From: JAOAPY01 sp041492185
GTDB taxonomy: Bacteria > Acidobacteriota > Blastocatellia > Pyrinomonadales > Pyrinomonadaceae
Direction: 5' to 3'
Assembly (NCBI GenBank): GCA_041492185.1
Contig: JBGPWL010000008.1
Span: forward strand, 1 to 64,000
Length of the DNA: 64,000 nucleotides
Both the position numbers and the translations under genes were made by a program. This document shows positions 27,338-35,204 of this stretch, piece by piece. The stretch's first letter is position 1. Each line of letters starts with the position of its first letter. The notes beneath the pieces are model-generated. The model was not told where the DNA came from. It saw only the letters and a program-made list of their open reading frames with translations, and made no database searches.

Positions 27338-29443
27338 ATGCTTTTCATTGTATACTTGTGCCAGCTCGGCGCCTTTCCCGGCGAAGCTCACAGTATCTTC
27401 CGTGTTTCAGCCTCGGCAACACCTTTGAGAAGTAAAGGATATCCAGTCAGATCCGTAATGACGTCGTTGGGACTCGCCTGCGTCGCGACGCTGTCTACGT
27501 CCGCCTTTTGGAGTCGCGGTTTTCTCGCGCCGCTCCAGGAAGCGTTCGTACTTCATCCGACAAACCGTGGCGACTTCCTCATCTCTCCGAAATTCTATTT
27601 AGCGGTGCTCTTGATCATCGCGTCAGGCCTGATCGCAGGCATGACAGTCGAGCGTCTTGGTGCGCGGCGCGCGTTTCCTTACCTTGGCGGCTGGTTCTTA
27701 ACGCTTGGCATTTTAAGTTTGCTTGCCTCCCGCTTCATGGGAATTGACATCCTTTTTGTACCCATGGCGCTTGCTGGGATCACGGCGGTCTTCCTGATCC
27801 AGATCCAGCGGTTATGGAGTAAGGACCTCGAGCTGACCAGCAATCTTAAGCGTATGGCGCTGGCGCAAGCCTCGCCCGATGAAGGCGATTCTCACCAGCG
27901 CCTGATGAGCGGACTGAAATTATTGGACACCATGCTGTCTCTTAGCGACGCGGTTGTCTTCGTGCGCGGTGAAGATCACACACTCGCTCCCGCCGCACGC
28001 TTGCGAGCTTCGACGAGCGGGCCTCTGAACAAAAGTCGAAATTCAACCTGGCGCGAGGGCGTGTCCTTCAGCGAACAGGCGATCGCTGCTGGCGAGATCG
28101 TTACTCATCAGCAGGGCGATGAGGACGGGCGCACGATTGTGGCCGTGCCGCTGCGACATGAGGGCCGGTCAGTTGGCGCGCTACTGATTAGGCTGCGTGA
28201 AGAGTTTGCTGAGGTTGACCGGCCGTTGTTGTCAGCGGTTGCAGCGCAACTCGCGCGCAACCTACAACGTGAAGAAGCCGGCAAGTCAGACGTTCAGTCG
28301 GGGCCCTTGACTTACATCTCAGCAGGAGCGGCAGAGCAGCGATTGGAGACTTTGCTCGTTCTTGGTGGACTCCTGACTGAGCAACGATTCGGCGCTCAGG
28401 CTCTCTCGGAATCATCCGATGGGCTGGCAGTCGCGTACCTTGACGGCACGCTCGCTCACTTCAACTCGGCGCTGCTGCAAGCCGCAAATCTTATTGACAG
28501 CGAAGCTCGAAAGCTCAATCTCTTCGGCTTGCTCGATCGCTTTCGCACGGACATTTTCGACGAGCCGGCAATTGCCGTGCGCCGGGTGTTGCAAAGCGGA
28601 GACGCTTACGAAGGCGAATTGAATTTTACGGAGCGCAACCAAATACTGTCGCTAAGAATCGCTTTGATAAGCGATTCGTCAAGCGAGAACGGCAAGGTTT
28701 GCGAGCCCCTTTGTCTGGCGGTGACCGTCCGCGATCTGACGAAGCTGAAACAATACGAGCAATTGAAGAGCGACATGATCTCGCTAATGTCGCATGAGCT
28801 GCGCACGCCGCTCACCAGTATCAACGGTTTCGCCGAGTTGCTTGTAAAGGATGAAGCGGTACCAGAACATTTGCGAGAGTTTGTCACGATTATCTCTACT
28901 GAAGCACAGCGCCTTTCGCGCATGATCAATACATTTCTCGCCGTCACGCAATTGGAAAGAAAAGACAAGCAGGAAGTCCTGAAGATTCCGCTCAAGCTCA
29001 ACGACGTGGTGCGCGAGATAGTCACCAGCCTGCAGCCAACTGCGAGAAAAAAGCGCATACGTTTGGTGGAGCAACCCGCGCAGAAAATTCCGCCGGTGGC
29101 CGCAGACAAGAGCCTCATCTCTCAAGCCGTGAAGAACCTCGTGCACAACGCCATCAAATATAGTCCGGAACGCACTACGGTGACGGTATCAACCGCGCTC
29201 GAGGCTGAAGCCGTGCGCGTTTGTGTCGAGGATCGCGGTTATGGCGTTCCGCTCGAAGCCGTCGACAAAGTTTGGGAGAAGTTCTATCGCGTGGTGCGTG
29301 AGGGTCAGGAAAAAGACGACGAGTCAACTGGGCTCGGGCTTTCATTCGTGCGCGAGGTTGTCGAACAACACGGCGGTCGAGTTGAGCTGGAGTCCGAACC
29401 CGGGCGCGGGTCAAAGTTCAGTTTCACGCTGCCGAGACTTTAG
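27338..29443 (+). CDS. Membrane sensor histidine kinase with GAF/PAS-like region
   Basis: Up to 701 residues. N-terminal helices (YLAVLLIIASGLIAGMTVERLG, YLGGWFLTLGILSLLASRF, FVPMALAGITAVFLIQIQRLW) resemble the membrane part that follows CHASE2 domains, but no CHASE2 domain is present. A GAF-like segment (residues ~185-310) and a PAS-like segment (~340-455) follow. HisKA contains the phosphorylated His in LMSHELRTPLTSINGFAELL, and HATPase_c has NLVHNAIKYSPE, DRGYGVP and STGLGLSFVREVVEQHGG. No response regulator is adjacent. The ATG at 27338 lacks a clear ribosome-binding site; an ATG at 27458 is an alternative. Confidence 0.88.
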   Translation: MLFIVYLCQLGAFPGEAHSIFRVSASATPLRSKGYPVRSVMTSLGLACVATLSTSAFWSRGFLAPLQEAFVLHPTNRGDFLISPKFYLAVLLIIASGLIAGMTVERLGARRAFPYLGGWFLTLGILSLLASRFMGIDILFVPMALAGITAVFLIQIQRLWSKDLELTSNLKRMALAQASPDEGDSHQRLMSGLKLLDTMLSLSDAVVFVRGEDHTLAPAARLRASTSGPLNKSRNSTWREGVSFSEQAIAAGEIVTHQQGDEDGRTIVAVPLRHEGRSVGALLIRLREEFAEVDRPLLSAVAAQLARNLQREEAGKSDVQSGPLTYISAGAAEQRLETLLVLGGLLTEQRFGAQALSESSDGLAVAYLDGTLAHFNSALLQAANLIDSEARKLNLFGLLDRFRTDIFDEPAIAVRRVLQSGDAYEGELNFTERNQILSLRIALISDSSSENGKVCEPLCLAVTVRDLTKLKQYEQLKSDMISLMSHELRTPLTSINGFAELLVKDEAVPEHLREFVTIISTEAQRLSRMINTFLAVTQLERKDKQEVLKIPLKLNDVVREIVTSLQPTARKKRIRLVEQPAQKIPPVAADKSLISQAVKNLVHNAIKYSPERTTVTVSTALEAEAVRVCVEDRGYGVPLEAVDKVWEKFYRVVREGQEKDDESTGLGLSFVREVVEQHGGRVELESEPGRGSKFSFTLPRL

Positions 29444-29445
29444 AA

Positions 29446-29630
29446 GAAGGAAAAAGTAAAAAAGGTAAAAGGCAAAAGGAAGAACAGGCGTTTAGAGTTC
29501 AACGTTTAGGTTGTCGGTTGGGAAGCACAACACAAGCTAAGAGTTGAACTCTAGACGCCTGTTGCGCCGCTTCAGTTCGAATCGTCTCACATAATAGGGG
29601 GCGATTGTTTACCTTTTTACTTTTGCCTTC
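29446..29630. repeat. Nested inverted repeat element overlapping the end of the SET gene
   Basis: Outer arms at 29446-29469 and 29608-29630 are A/T-rich and near-complementary. Inner arms of 27 bp at 29483-29509 and 29537-29563 have three mismatches (for example AACAGGCGTTTAGAG against CTCTAGACGCCTGTT). The outer right arm contains the last codons and stop of the SET gene (stop at 29617). It could be a two-sided terminator for convergent genes or a small mobile palindrome. Confidence 0.6.
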
Positions 29631-30039
29631 TATTGATCGTTCTCCGGCACTTTCGCGCGCCGCACGTGCACCGTTTCCGATCGGAATGAAGGGTTGACTC
29701 GTAGTCGATCGTGATCTCCTCGCCGGGCTTGATGTCTCGCAGCGCGATAAAGAGGATGTGGCCGTAGACAACTTTCATGAAACTGTTTGGCTCGCAGGAA
29801 TGATTGATGTAGTGCGTCCCGTTTCCGCCGCGACTACCGTCGAGGCTCCAGCGATCGTCAATACCGCAGATGCGCAAAATGCGCCGTCCGGCGCGGCGTT
29901 TGGCCTCCGCGTTTGAGATCCTCTCGCCGGTGTACTCAGCGATTTTCCGCCGGCGTTTAAAATGCGCGGCGGCAAAACAACCCTTGCCGTCGATTGATGA
30001 TCCTCTGATCGTTAAGCCGGGCGACAGTTTTAGTTTCAT
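29617..30039 (-). CDS. SET domain protein
   Basis: About 140 residues from the ATG at 30039; the frame continues upstream to 30102. The core SET motifs are present: GKGCFAAAHFKRRRKIAEYTGE at the N-side, THYINHSCEPNSF (the NHSCxPN pseudoknot motif) and PGEEITIDYE (the ELxxDY-like motif), plus a post-SET-like CTCGARKCRRTI cysteine cluster. These are S-adenosylmethionine-dependent protein lysine methyltransferases. Bacterial examples are scattered, with few known substrates. It is convergent with the sensor kinase. Confidence 0.88.
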   Translation of the reverse strand: MKLKLSPGLTIRGSSIDGKGCFAAAHFKRRRKIAEYTGERISNAEAKRRAGRRILRICGIDDRWSLDGSRGGNGTHYINHSCEPNSFMKVVYGHILFIALRDIKPGEEITIDYESTLHSDRKRCTCGARKCRRTINRRQK

Positions 30040-30139
30040 GCGGAAAAGAAACTCAGGCGGCCACTTTGAACTTTGCGGAAATCGAGCGAGGCATTCTAAC
30101 ACCCGCAGTCAATCATTCTATGCAGCGTAAAAACAGAAC

Positions 30140-30172
30140 GACCGCCGAACTTTGAGACTTGGCGCGGCGGTC
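30140..30172 (-). terminator. Rho-independent terminator on minus strand
   Basis: Eight-bp arms GACCGCCG/CGGCGGTC enclose a 17-nt loop and are followed on the minus strand by GTTCTGTTTTT. It lies 27 bp past the stop of the secreted protein gene at 30199. Confidence 0.7.
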
Positions 30173-30198
30173 CTTTCTTCGTCATTCGCGCGAAGACC

Positions 30199-30717
30199 CT
30201 ATTTAAGCTTAAAGCTGCGAGCGATTAGATCGGTTTGATTGCGGATGCGCGCGAGTTTGTCGCGCAGGCCGGTAAAGCGAAGCGCATAGATCGTACGGTT
30301 GTCGACTTGCAGATAATAGATGCGACCCAGCATTGGCTTGCCGGACTTGGTGAACTCGTAAGAAACGGTCACGCCGCTCAGGCGTCCCGCGAAATTCTCT
30401 TCCTTACCCGTAACAAAGCCGGGCAGGTATTGCAACTTTTGATCCTGCTCGCGACGGGCGAGATCCGACGCAGTGGTCCCGGCCTCGACCACTTCTTTCC
30501 GGATCTGCAAATAGCCTTCGAGCCGGTCACCATTAACAAACTCGGCGTGCTCGTGAACCGCGTCTGGTTCGGAAATCACTTTCCACGTCGGAGAAGGCAG
30601 CTCGATCGTGTATTCAACTTTGCTGCTGGTGAACACGCTGGTTTGCGCCCCGGCAATCGACGCGCTCAGGACGCAAAACGCAACGCAGGCTAAATAAATA
30701 ATCAGTCGACGAATCAT
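30199..30717 (-). CDS. Secreted hypothetical protein
   Basis: About 172 residues from the ATG at 30717, with AGGAG eight bases upstream. The signal peptide (RLIIYLACVAFCVLSASIAGAQT) is clear. The mature part (VEYTIELPSPTWKVISEPDAVHEHAEFVNGDRLEGYLQIR split over strands) resembles the small exported protein at 23741-24268 in design, ending in IRNQTDLIARSFKLK. It may be a PsbP/DUF1795-like fold; the family is not firmly recognised. It lies downstream of rph on the same strand. Confidence 0.7.
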   Translation of the reverse strand: MIRRLIIYLACVAFCVLSASIAGAQTSVFTSSKVEYTIELPSPTWKVISEPDAVHEHAEFVNGDRLEGYLQIRKEVVEAGTTASDLARREQDQKLQYLPGFVTGKEENFAGRLSGVTVSYEFTKSGKPMLGRIYYLQVDNRTIYALRFTGLRDKLARIRNQTDLIARSFKLK

Positions 30718-30802
30718 TTGACCAACTCCTCTTACTCCCATGGCGCAGTTTCAGATGCGTAACAGATCCCCGGCCGTTGTCCGCGCGCGAGATTCGGCAG
30801 CG

Positions 30803-31540
30803 TCAGAGATTCGCGTTCGCAAGTGTCTCGCGCTGAATGCGAATCAATTGCGCAACGCCGCGCGTCGCGAGCGCCAGTAACTGGTCCATCTGTTCCTGAG
30901 TGAATGGCTCGCGCTCGGCCGTGCCCTGAATCTCGATAAAGCGGCCATCGCCCGTGCAGATTATATTCATGTCAACTTCCGCGCGCGAGTCTTCGTCGTA
31001 TTTCAAATCGAGCAACGGCGCACCGTCAACGATCCCAACGCTGACCGCGGCGACCTCGTTCGCGACTAAACTGCCGGTAAGTTTTCCGGTTTTCTGTAAC
31101 CGCTGACTCGCGAGCGCAAAAGCGACGTATGCTCCGGTGATTGCGGCCGTGCGCGTGCCGCCGTCGGCCTGTAGCACATCGCAATCGAGAGTCAACGTTC
31201 GCTCGCCGAGCACTTTCATGTCGGCAACGGCGCGCAGGCTGCGCCCAATCAATCGTTGAATCTCATGTGTGCGCCCCGAAGGACCACCACGTCCCAGTTC
31301 TCGCGCTGTGCGTTGCTGCGTCGCGCGTGGCAGCATCGCATATTCGGCCGTCACCCAACCTGTTCCCTGATTGCGCAGAAAGAAAGGCACGCGATCTTCG
31401 ATAGACGCGGAACAGATCACGCGCGTCTGGCCCATCTCGATCAGAACCGAGCCTTCGGCGTAAGGCAGATAACCCGGCGTGATGCGGACCGCGCGCATTT
31501 CATCCGCCGCGCGATTGTCAGTGCGTTTGAAAGTCATCAT
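30803..31540 (-). CDS. rph: Ribonuclease PH
   Basis: 245 residues, full length. The phosphorolytic exoribonuclease motifs are present: ITPGYLPYAEGSVLIEMGQTRVICSASIEDRVP, the Arg-rich loop GRGGPSGRTHEIQRLIGRSLRAV, and the catalytic-site CDVLQADGGTRTAAITGAYVA. RNase PH trims tRNA 3' ends by phosphate-dependent removal of nucleotides. The start is a double ATG at 31540. murI lies upstream on the same strand across a pair of palindromic repeats. Confidence 0.96.
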   Translation of the reverse strand: MMTFKRTDNRAADEMRAVRITPGYLPYAEGSVLIEMGQTRVICSASIEDRVPFFLRNQGTGWVTAEYAMLPRATQQRTARELGRGGPSGRTHEIQRLIGRSLRAVADMKVLGERTLTLDCDVLQADGGTRTAAITGAYVAFALASQRLQKTGKLTGSLVANEVAAVSVGIVDGAPLLDLKYDEDSRAEVDMNIICTGDGRFIEIQGTAEREPFTQEQMDQLLALATRGVAQLIRIQRETLANANL

Positions 31541-31552
31541 TTGTCTATTACT

Positions 31553-31675
31553 TCCCTCTCCCCCTGGGAGAGGGCTAGGGTGAGGGCGTAAGTACGAACA
31601 AGAACCAAAACCATTTACATGTATTCCTTCTTGTCGTTTCTATTCCCTCACCCATCCTCTCCCAAAGGGAGAGGC
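31553..31675. repeat. Inverted pair of CCTCTCCC/GGGAGAGG palindromic repeats
   Basis: Between rph and murI two copies of a repeat in opposite orientation, each with a CCTCTCCC...GGGAGAGG hairpin plus a GGGTGAGGG-type tail, flank about 60 bp. The same hairpin family is found inside the NRPS coding sequence at 44381-44465. Confidence 0.7.
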
Positions 31676-31681
31676 GATCAT

Positions 31682-32581
31682 CTACGTGCGAAGCTCATCG
31701 TGTCCCCAAACTTCAACAGCCTCCAACACAGAAGGAGCGCTGCCCAAAAATCTTTCCGCGACTTTGGCGAAGCGCTCGGCCGCGTCCGTTACATAGAAGT
31801 GATCCAAATCATCGCACAGATGACGTTCGAGCGCACCAGTCAACGCCGCCTCTCGCGCCAGGCCCTTCTCTGCCAATAAAGACTTTACCTCGCGCGCCGT
31901 GGCTTCGCCCGAATCAATCAAATCAACCTGTCGGCCGACAGCTTCCTGAATCACATCCTTCAAGATCGGGTAATGAGTACAACCCAAAACCAGCGTATCC
32001 ACATTTGAACGCAAGTCCTTGAGATAGGTTTCGGCTACCGTTCGCGCCACGTCCTGATCCGCCCAACCTTCTTCAGCCAACGGCACAAACAGCGGACACG
32101 CTCGCTCAATCACAATCGCGTCAGGATCGGCTTTCTTTATTGCTTGCGTGTAGGCGCCGCTTTGCACCGTCGACTCGGTGGCAATCACGCCGATTCTCTT
32201 CTGGGATCGCGGACGTCCCGTCCGCATGTCGTTTGATTCGTTTTCCTCTGGCTGAGAGCGGTGCATCACCGCCGCTCTTGCACCTGGTCCAATCACGCCG
32301 ACGACATCAATGTCCAGCGCGCGGCGAATCGCCGGCAGCGCCAACGCCGACGCTGTGTTACATGCCACGACGAGCAGCTTGATTCCGCGCGCGGCCAGGA
32401 ATTGAGCATTCTCAACTGCGTAACGTTCCACGGTCGTCAGTGATTTCGTTCCATAGGGAACACGCGCGGTGTCGCCGAGATAAATAAAGTGTTCGTTGGG
32501 CAGGTGTTCATGCAGCGCGCGATAGACCGTTAGTCCGCCAACGCCGCTATCGAAGATGCCGATGGGAAGATTGGAAAGCAA
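31682..32581 (-). CDS. murI: Glutamate racemase with an in-frame palindrome-encoded insertion
   Basis: About 299 residues. The catalytic Cys pair lies in LLVVACNTASALALPA and VLGCTHYPIL, and the N-terminal IGIFDSGVGGLTV motif is intact, so it should supply D-glutamate for peptidoglycan. Between GARAAV and RIGVIATESTV there is an extra segment of about 23 residues (codons 32266 to 32198) not expected in the family; it is encoded in part by a 17-nt palindrome at 32209-32225. The frame begins at TTG 32581, which abuts a heptamer repeat array and lacks a ribosome-binding site, so the true start is uncertain. Confidence 0.92.
   Translation of the reverse strand: MLSNLPIGIFDSGVGGLTVYRALHEHLPNEHFIYLGDTARVPYGTKSLTTVERYAVENAQFLAARGIKLLVVACNTASALALPAIRRALDIDVVGVIGPGARAAVMHRSQPEENESNDMRTGRPRSQKRIGVIATESTVQSGAYTQAIKKADPDAIVIERACPLFVPLAEEGWADQDVARTVAETYLKDLRSNVDTLVLGCTHYPILKDVIQEAVGRQVDLIDSGEATAREVKSLLAEKGLAREAALTGALERHLCDDLDHFYVTDAAERFAKVAERFLGSAPSVLEAVEVWGHDELRT
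32209..32225. repeat. GCGGACG palindrome inside murI
   Basis: Arms GCGGACG and CGTCCGC with a TCC centre. It encodes part of the extra peptide MRTGRPRSQ in MurI and keeps the frame open. Confidence 0.65.
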
Positions 32582-32661
32582 GGATGAAGGATGAGGGATG
32601 AAGGATAAAAATTCAAGGATGTCTCTTACTTCATCCTTCCGCCTTCATACTTCATCCTTAG
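32579..32661. repeat. Inverted heptamer repeat arrays (GGATGAA)
   Basis: Three to four degenerate GGATGAA heptamers at 32579-32608 face similar heptamers in inverse orientation (TTCATCC) at 32628-32661, forming a hairpin between murI and the 3' end of the tmRNA gene. The same arrays occur at 37761-37784 and 38704-38850. Confidence 0.65.
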
Positions 32662-32664
32662 TTT

Positions 32665-33052
32665 TGGTGGAGGCGCCGAGAATTGAACTCGGATCCAAAA
32701 ACCAACGCCGCAGGACTCTACATGCTTATTCGCTTCTCTGGTTCATCCGGCAAGCCGAATGAGATTTCGCTCAAGGCCGAGTAAGTGAAACGACAAGACC
32801 GCGGCCAGAGCTAGTCCGACTTTATCTTGCCCACTGCCACGGACCGAAACAGCGGGCCAGCTTATCTGAGTGACATCTCCCTCCGCGCGCATAAGCAACT
32901 TGCGGCGAGACGCTCGGTGCTAATTAGGCAGCGAGAGCTAACTCGTTAGAGTTGGCAATTGTTTTTTCCCTACGCGTTTTAACGAGCTGCATAAGGTAGC
33001 CCGGCATGCATCGCAACCACGTTAAGGGTTCCTGTCGAAGCCTGTCGCCCCC
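32665..33052 (-). ncRNA. ssrA: Transfer-messenger RNA (tmRNA)
   Basis: About 388 nt on the minus strand. The 5' end GGGGGCGACAGGCTTCGAC pairs with the 3' end CGCCTCC followed by ACCA (seven pairs including one G-U), giving the tRNA-like acceptor with encoded CCA. The T-arm GAGTTCAATTCTC lies near the 3' end. The tag reading frame at 32956-32924 encodes ANSNELALAA and stop, ending in the degradation signal ALAA. It rescues stalled ribosomes with SmpB. The gene has its own -10 box upstream and a heptamer hairpin downstream. Confidence 0.95.
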
Positions 33053-33068
33053 ATTTGCGAGCAGGTGT

Positions 33069-33074
33069 ATTATA
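33069..33074 (-). promoter_or_regulatory. -10 element of the tmRNA promoter
   Basis: TATAAT on the minus strand, 16 bp upstream of the mature tmRNA 5' end. The -35 region about 17 bp further upstream (TTTTTC) is weak. Confidence 0.5.
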
Positions 33075-33131
33075 GCAAACGTTCTCGAGATGAAAAATAT
33101 GGAGCGTTTTTTTGGGAGGCAGACAAAGACC

Positions 33132-33212
33132 ACGATCCACTAAATCACACGAAATTCTACGAAAATACACTAAGTTAGTTTCGTGCTTGATTCGTGTGCG
33201 TTCGTGGATCGT
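33132..33212. repeat. Palindromic element with ACGATCCAC arms
   Basis: Outer arms ACGATCCAC (33132-33140) and GTGGATCGT (33204-33212) and inner arms TCACACGAA / TTCGTGTG make an interrupted 81-bp palindrome. Its right side matches 20 of 22 bases at 61791-61812 inside the MITE-like element, so they share an ancestral sequence. Confidence 0.55.
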
Positions 33213-33304
33213 TCGCTTGCTTTCCTTTTTCAGTATCCGGCTAAAAGATGCATCACTCGACTCAATGAGATTCAGGTTCAATCCCATTGCTTGAACGTAC
33301 TCGG

Positions 33305-33553
33305 ATGACTTGCTTGGTCTGTAAGAACAGGAAAATGACTCGCGGTAAGACTGTGCTGCCGATTGAGCGCGGCAAAGCGGTCTTGCTCGTCACAGAGATA
33401 CCGGCGCGGATTTGCGCGAACTGTGGTGAACCTTACATTGACGAAAAAACTGCCAGGCAAGTAGAGGCCCTGGCAAACGAAGAATTGAATGGCCGCGTCA
33501 GTTTGAAGAAACTGCGCGGCGGGCGAACGTTTGTAGTGGCCGAGTTCGCGTAG
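33305..33553 (+). CDS. YgiT-type zinc finger protein (MqsA-like antitoxin relative)
   Basis: About 82 residues from the ATG at 33305. Two CxxC pairs (MTCLVCKNRKM and ICANCGEPYID) form the YgiT/MqsA N-terminal zinc finger, followed by a short helical tail (TARQVEALANEELN). Such proteins usually act as antitoxins with a small partner gene (MqsR or DUF4258). Here the upstream 250 bp contains only the palindromic element and no partner gene, so it is an orphan. An upstream TTG at 33287 is possible. Confidence 0.75.
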   Translation: MTCLVCKNRKMTRGKTVLPIERGKAVLLVTEIPARICANCGEPYIDEKTARQVEALANEELNGRVSLKKLRGGRTFVVAEFA

Positions 33554-33638
33554 CTGATTTCGATTTCGTAACGCCGTCTAATTGTCCAACCGCCAAAGGA
33601 CACTGACCTCTGACAATAGCTCACCTATTCATCGGTGG

Positions 33639-33728
33639 GATCGGGGCAGTAGCCCGCGCGTTAGCAAGGGCGTGTTTTCCTGAACCAACATGATTGACGC
33701 CCTCCCTGACGGTCGGGCTACTGCCCCG
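33639..33728. repeat. Inverted pair of GGGGCAGTAGCCC repeats
   Basis: 33639-33655 reads GATCGGGGCAGTAGCCC and 33699-33728 carries the reverse complement type (GTCGGGCTACTGCCCCG). The 30 bases at 33699-33728 are identical to 44715-44744 within the NRPS gene. Confidence 0.7.
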
Positions 33729-33746
33729 GATCACGCGAAATCCGCA

Positions 33747-33760
33747 GTCCGCGCAGCGGA
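33747..33760. repeat. REP-like palindrome (GTCCGC/GCGGA)
   Basis: GTCCGCGCAGCGGA, a member of the palindrome family clustered around the transposase at 34394-34846. It lies at the 3' end of the NIPSNAP gene. Confidence 0.5.
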
Positions 33761-33764
33761 TGAT

Positions 33765-34115
33765 TCATCTCTCGACCGGTCTCATGAAGGTCCGTTCGTA
33801 CCTGGTGAAGCACTTTGTTCGTTGATAATGCGCTGTGACAGCTTGGCACTCGGGATCGCTTTTGACGTCGCGACGGTATGAATCATACGCATCGACATTG
33901 GGAAAGCTGAACAACCCTACCGCGACGTTATCCGGGCCTGCTATGCCTAGCCCCGGAAAACTGAATGAAGCCGCAGGCGGCGTTTCGTCTGGCATGAAGT
34001 AGCCATGATGGGTGCCGCCATACTTCTCGATAAGCCGCATCCACACCTGCGCATAGTGCTCAAAATCCGCCGACTTTTCGGGCTTAATCGTGTAGCGCAA
34101 GAAGCAAGTAATCAA
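33765..34115 (-). CDS. NIPSNAP family protein
   Basis: 116 residues of the alpha/beta ferredoxin-like NIPSNAP fold: ITCFLRYTIKPEKSADFEHYAQVWMRLIEKYGGTHHGYF starts with the typical strand-helix, and VGLFSFPNVDAYDSYRRDV is the second unit. The frame starts at TTG 34115, supported by GGGAG seven bases upstream. Biochemical function of the bacterial members is poorly known. It stands alone between repeat clusters. Confidence 0.82.
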   Translation of the reverse strand: MITCFLRYTIKPEKSADFEHYAQVWMRLIEKYGGTHHGYFMPDETPPAASFSFPGLGIAGPDNVAVGLFSFPNVDAYDSYRRDVKSDPECQAVTAHYQRTKCFTRYERTFMRPVER

Positions 34116-34171
34116 GACTCGTCTCCCTTTGTATTCAGAGGTCAGAGTTTAGTGGCTAGAGATCAGCCAGA

Positions 34172-34257
34172 GTCCGCGCAGCGGACGATTGACAATGGCC
34201 CACCGATTCATCGGTGGGATCAAGTGCGAAGATGAATTCGCAGTCCGTGAAACGGAC
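34172..34257. repeat. REP palindrome cluster, left of the transposase
   Basis: Three palindromes in order: GTCCGCGCAGCGGAC (34172-34186), CCCACCGATTCATCGGTGGG (34199-34218) and GTCCGTGAAACGGAC (34243-34257). Two alternating motif types form a BIME-like mosaic. Confidence 0.7.
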
Positions 34258-34341
34258 GGCTGAATATTTCCGAGACCCAAAAATGAAACGCATTTCTCTG
34301 TCGCCCGTTTCACGGGCTCTGATCCTCTTCCTTGCGCGTTA

Positions 34342-34389
34342 CCCAGCAATGAATTGCCGGGCTATTTCCGATCGTCCGCTTTCGCGGAC
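34342..34389. repeat. REP palindrome pair adjoining the transposase 3' end
   Basis: CCCAGCAATGAATTGCCGGG (34342-34361, one mismatch) followed by GTCCGCTTTCGCGGAC (34374-34389), five bases before the transposase stop codon at 34394. Confidence 0.7.
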
Positions 34390-34393
34390 TCAA

Positions 34394-34846
34394 CTATCGG
34401 AATACATAACGAGCATCGTATTCGACGCCGTGCTTGTCGAGCAGTTCGAGAAACTCCTCTTGAAACGTTCTCTTTCGGTGATGCTCCTTCTGATTTCTGA
34501 TGTAAGCAATGGTCCTCTCCACTTGTGACGCGCTCACGCTGAAGGCACCGTATCCTTCCTGCCACTCGAACTTTTTGCATTTCGCGAACGTGTCGTGAAT
34601 CCATTTCGACGAGCCACCTTTTATCAATTGAACGGCTTTCGCAAAGCTCATCGTTGCAGGAAGTGACAACAACACGTGGATATGATCTGTAGTGCCTCCG
34701 ATTGCCAGAGCTTTCATCCGGTTTTCTCTCGCAATTCCGCCGATGTATGGCCACAGTCGTGACTCTAATTCTGAATCGATAAAAGGAAATCGTTCTTTCG
34801 TACTGAAGGCGCAATGCATGAGGTTGGTGACGTATGAGTGAGACAT
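34394..34846 (-). CDS. REP-associated tyrosine transposase (RAYT, IS200-like Y1)
   Basis: 150 residues of the Y1_Tnp/IS200-like fold. The HUH motif is present as TTDHIHVLLSLP, and the catalytic Tyr is likely in ERTIAYIRNQKEHH. N-terminus MSHSYVTNLMHCAFSTKERFPFI is typical for the family. The gene lies between REP palindromes on both sides in the pattern of RAYTs, which process and disperse REP elements rather than move as autonomous insertion sequences. Reading frame is intact. Confidence 0.9.
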   Translation of the reverse strand: MSHSYVTNLMHCAFSTKERFPFIDSELESRLWPYIGGIARENRMKALAIGGTTDHIHVLLSLPATMSFAKAVQLIKGGSSKWIHDTFAKCKKFEWQEGYGAFSVSASQVERTIAYIRNQKEHHRKRTFQEEFLELLDKHGVEYDARYVFR

Positions 34847-34858
34847 GGCTCTTCAACC

Positions 34859-34944
34859 GTCCGCTTCACGGACTAAACTGCACATTTCGATCGCGATCCC
34901 AGCGATAAATCGCTGGGCTACTCTCATTCGTCCGCTTCGCGGAC
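34859..34944. repeat. REP palindrome cluster, right of the transposase
   Basis: GTCCGCTTCACGGAC (34859-34873), a perfect CCCAGCGATAAATCGCTGGG (34898-34917) and GTCCGCTTCGCGGAC (34930-34944). It mirrors the left cluster. The remaining 260 bp to the PBP1A start holds no gene; a TATAAT box at 35104-35109 may belong to the PBP1A promoter. Confidence 0.7.
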
Positions 34945-35204
34945 TTAGACCTTTGACCAGAACCCGGAAACGCGACGGATACTAGCACGATCCCTGGTAA
35001 GGAACCGCAAAAAGGCTAAGATTGACGCAGGGATTTGTCTCCACCTGCAGAATTCTGATCAGTACCGACCCAGTCGAGCGTCGAAGTTAAATCCGAGCTG
35101 AGCTATAATTTCTGTTTCCACGCCTCAGCCATCACGCTGTGGCTACCCACATTGCCCCGGGCTGCGATTTGGGGCTACGTTTGATTCAGAGAAGGTCAGA
35201 AATT

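Noticed and set aside
33112..33294. A 60-residue plus-strand frame upstream of the YgiT gene, considered as its missing toxin
   Set aside because: It is read from the palindromic element (33132-33212) and has no toxin-like features.
34362..34856. A 164-residue minus-strand frame overlapping the transposase
   Set aside because: It is in another frame across the RAYT gene, whose own frame has the HUH motif; treated as a shadow.
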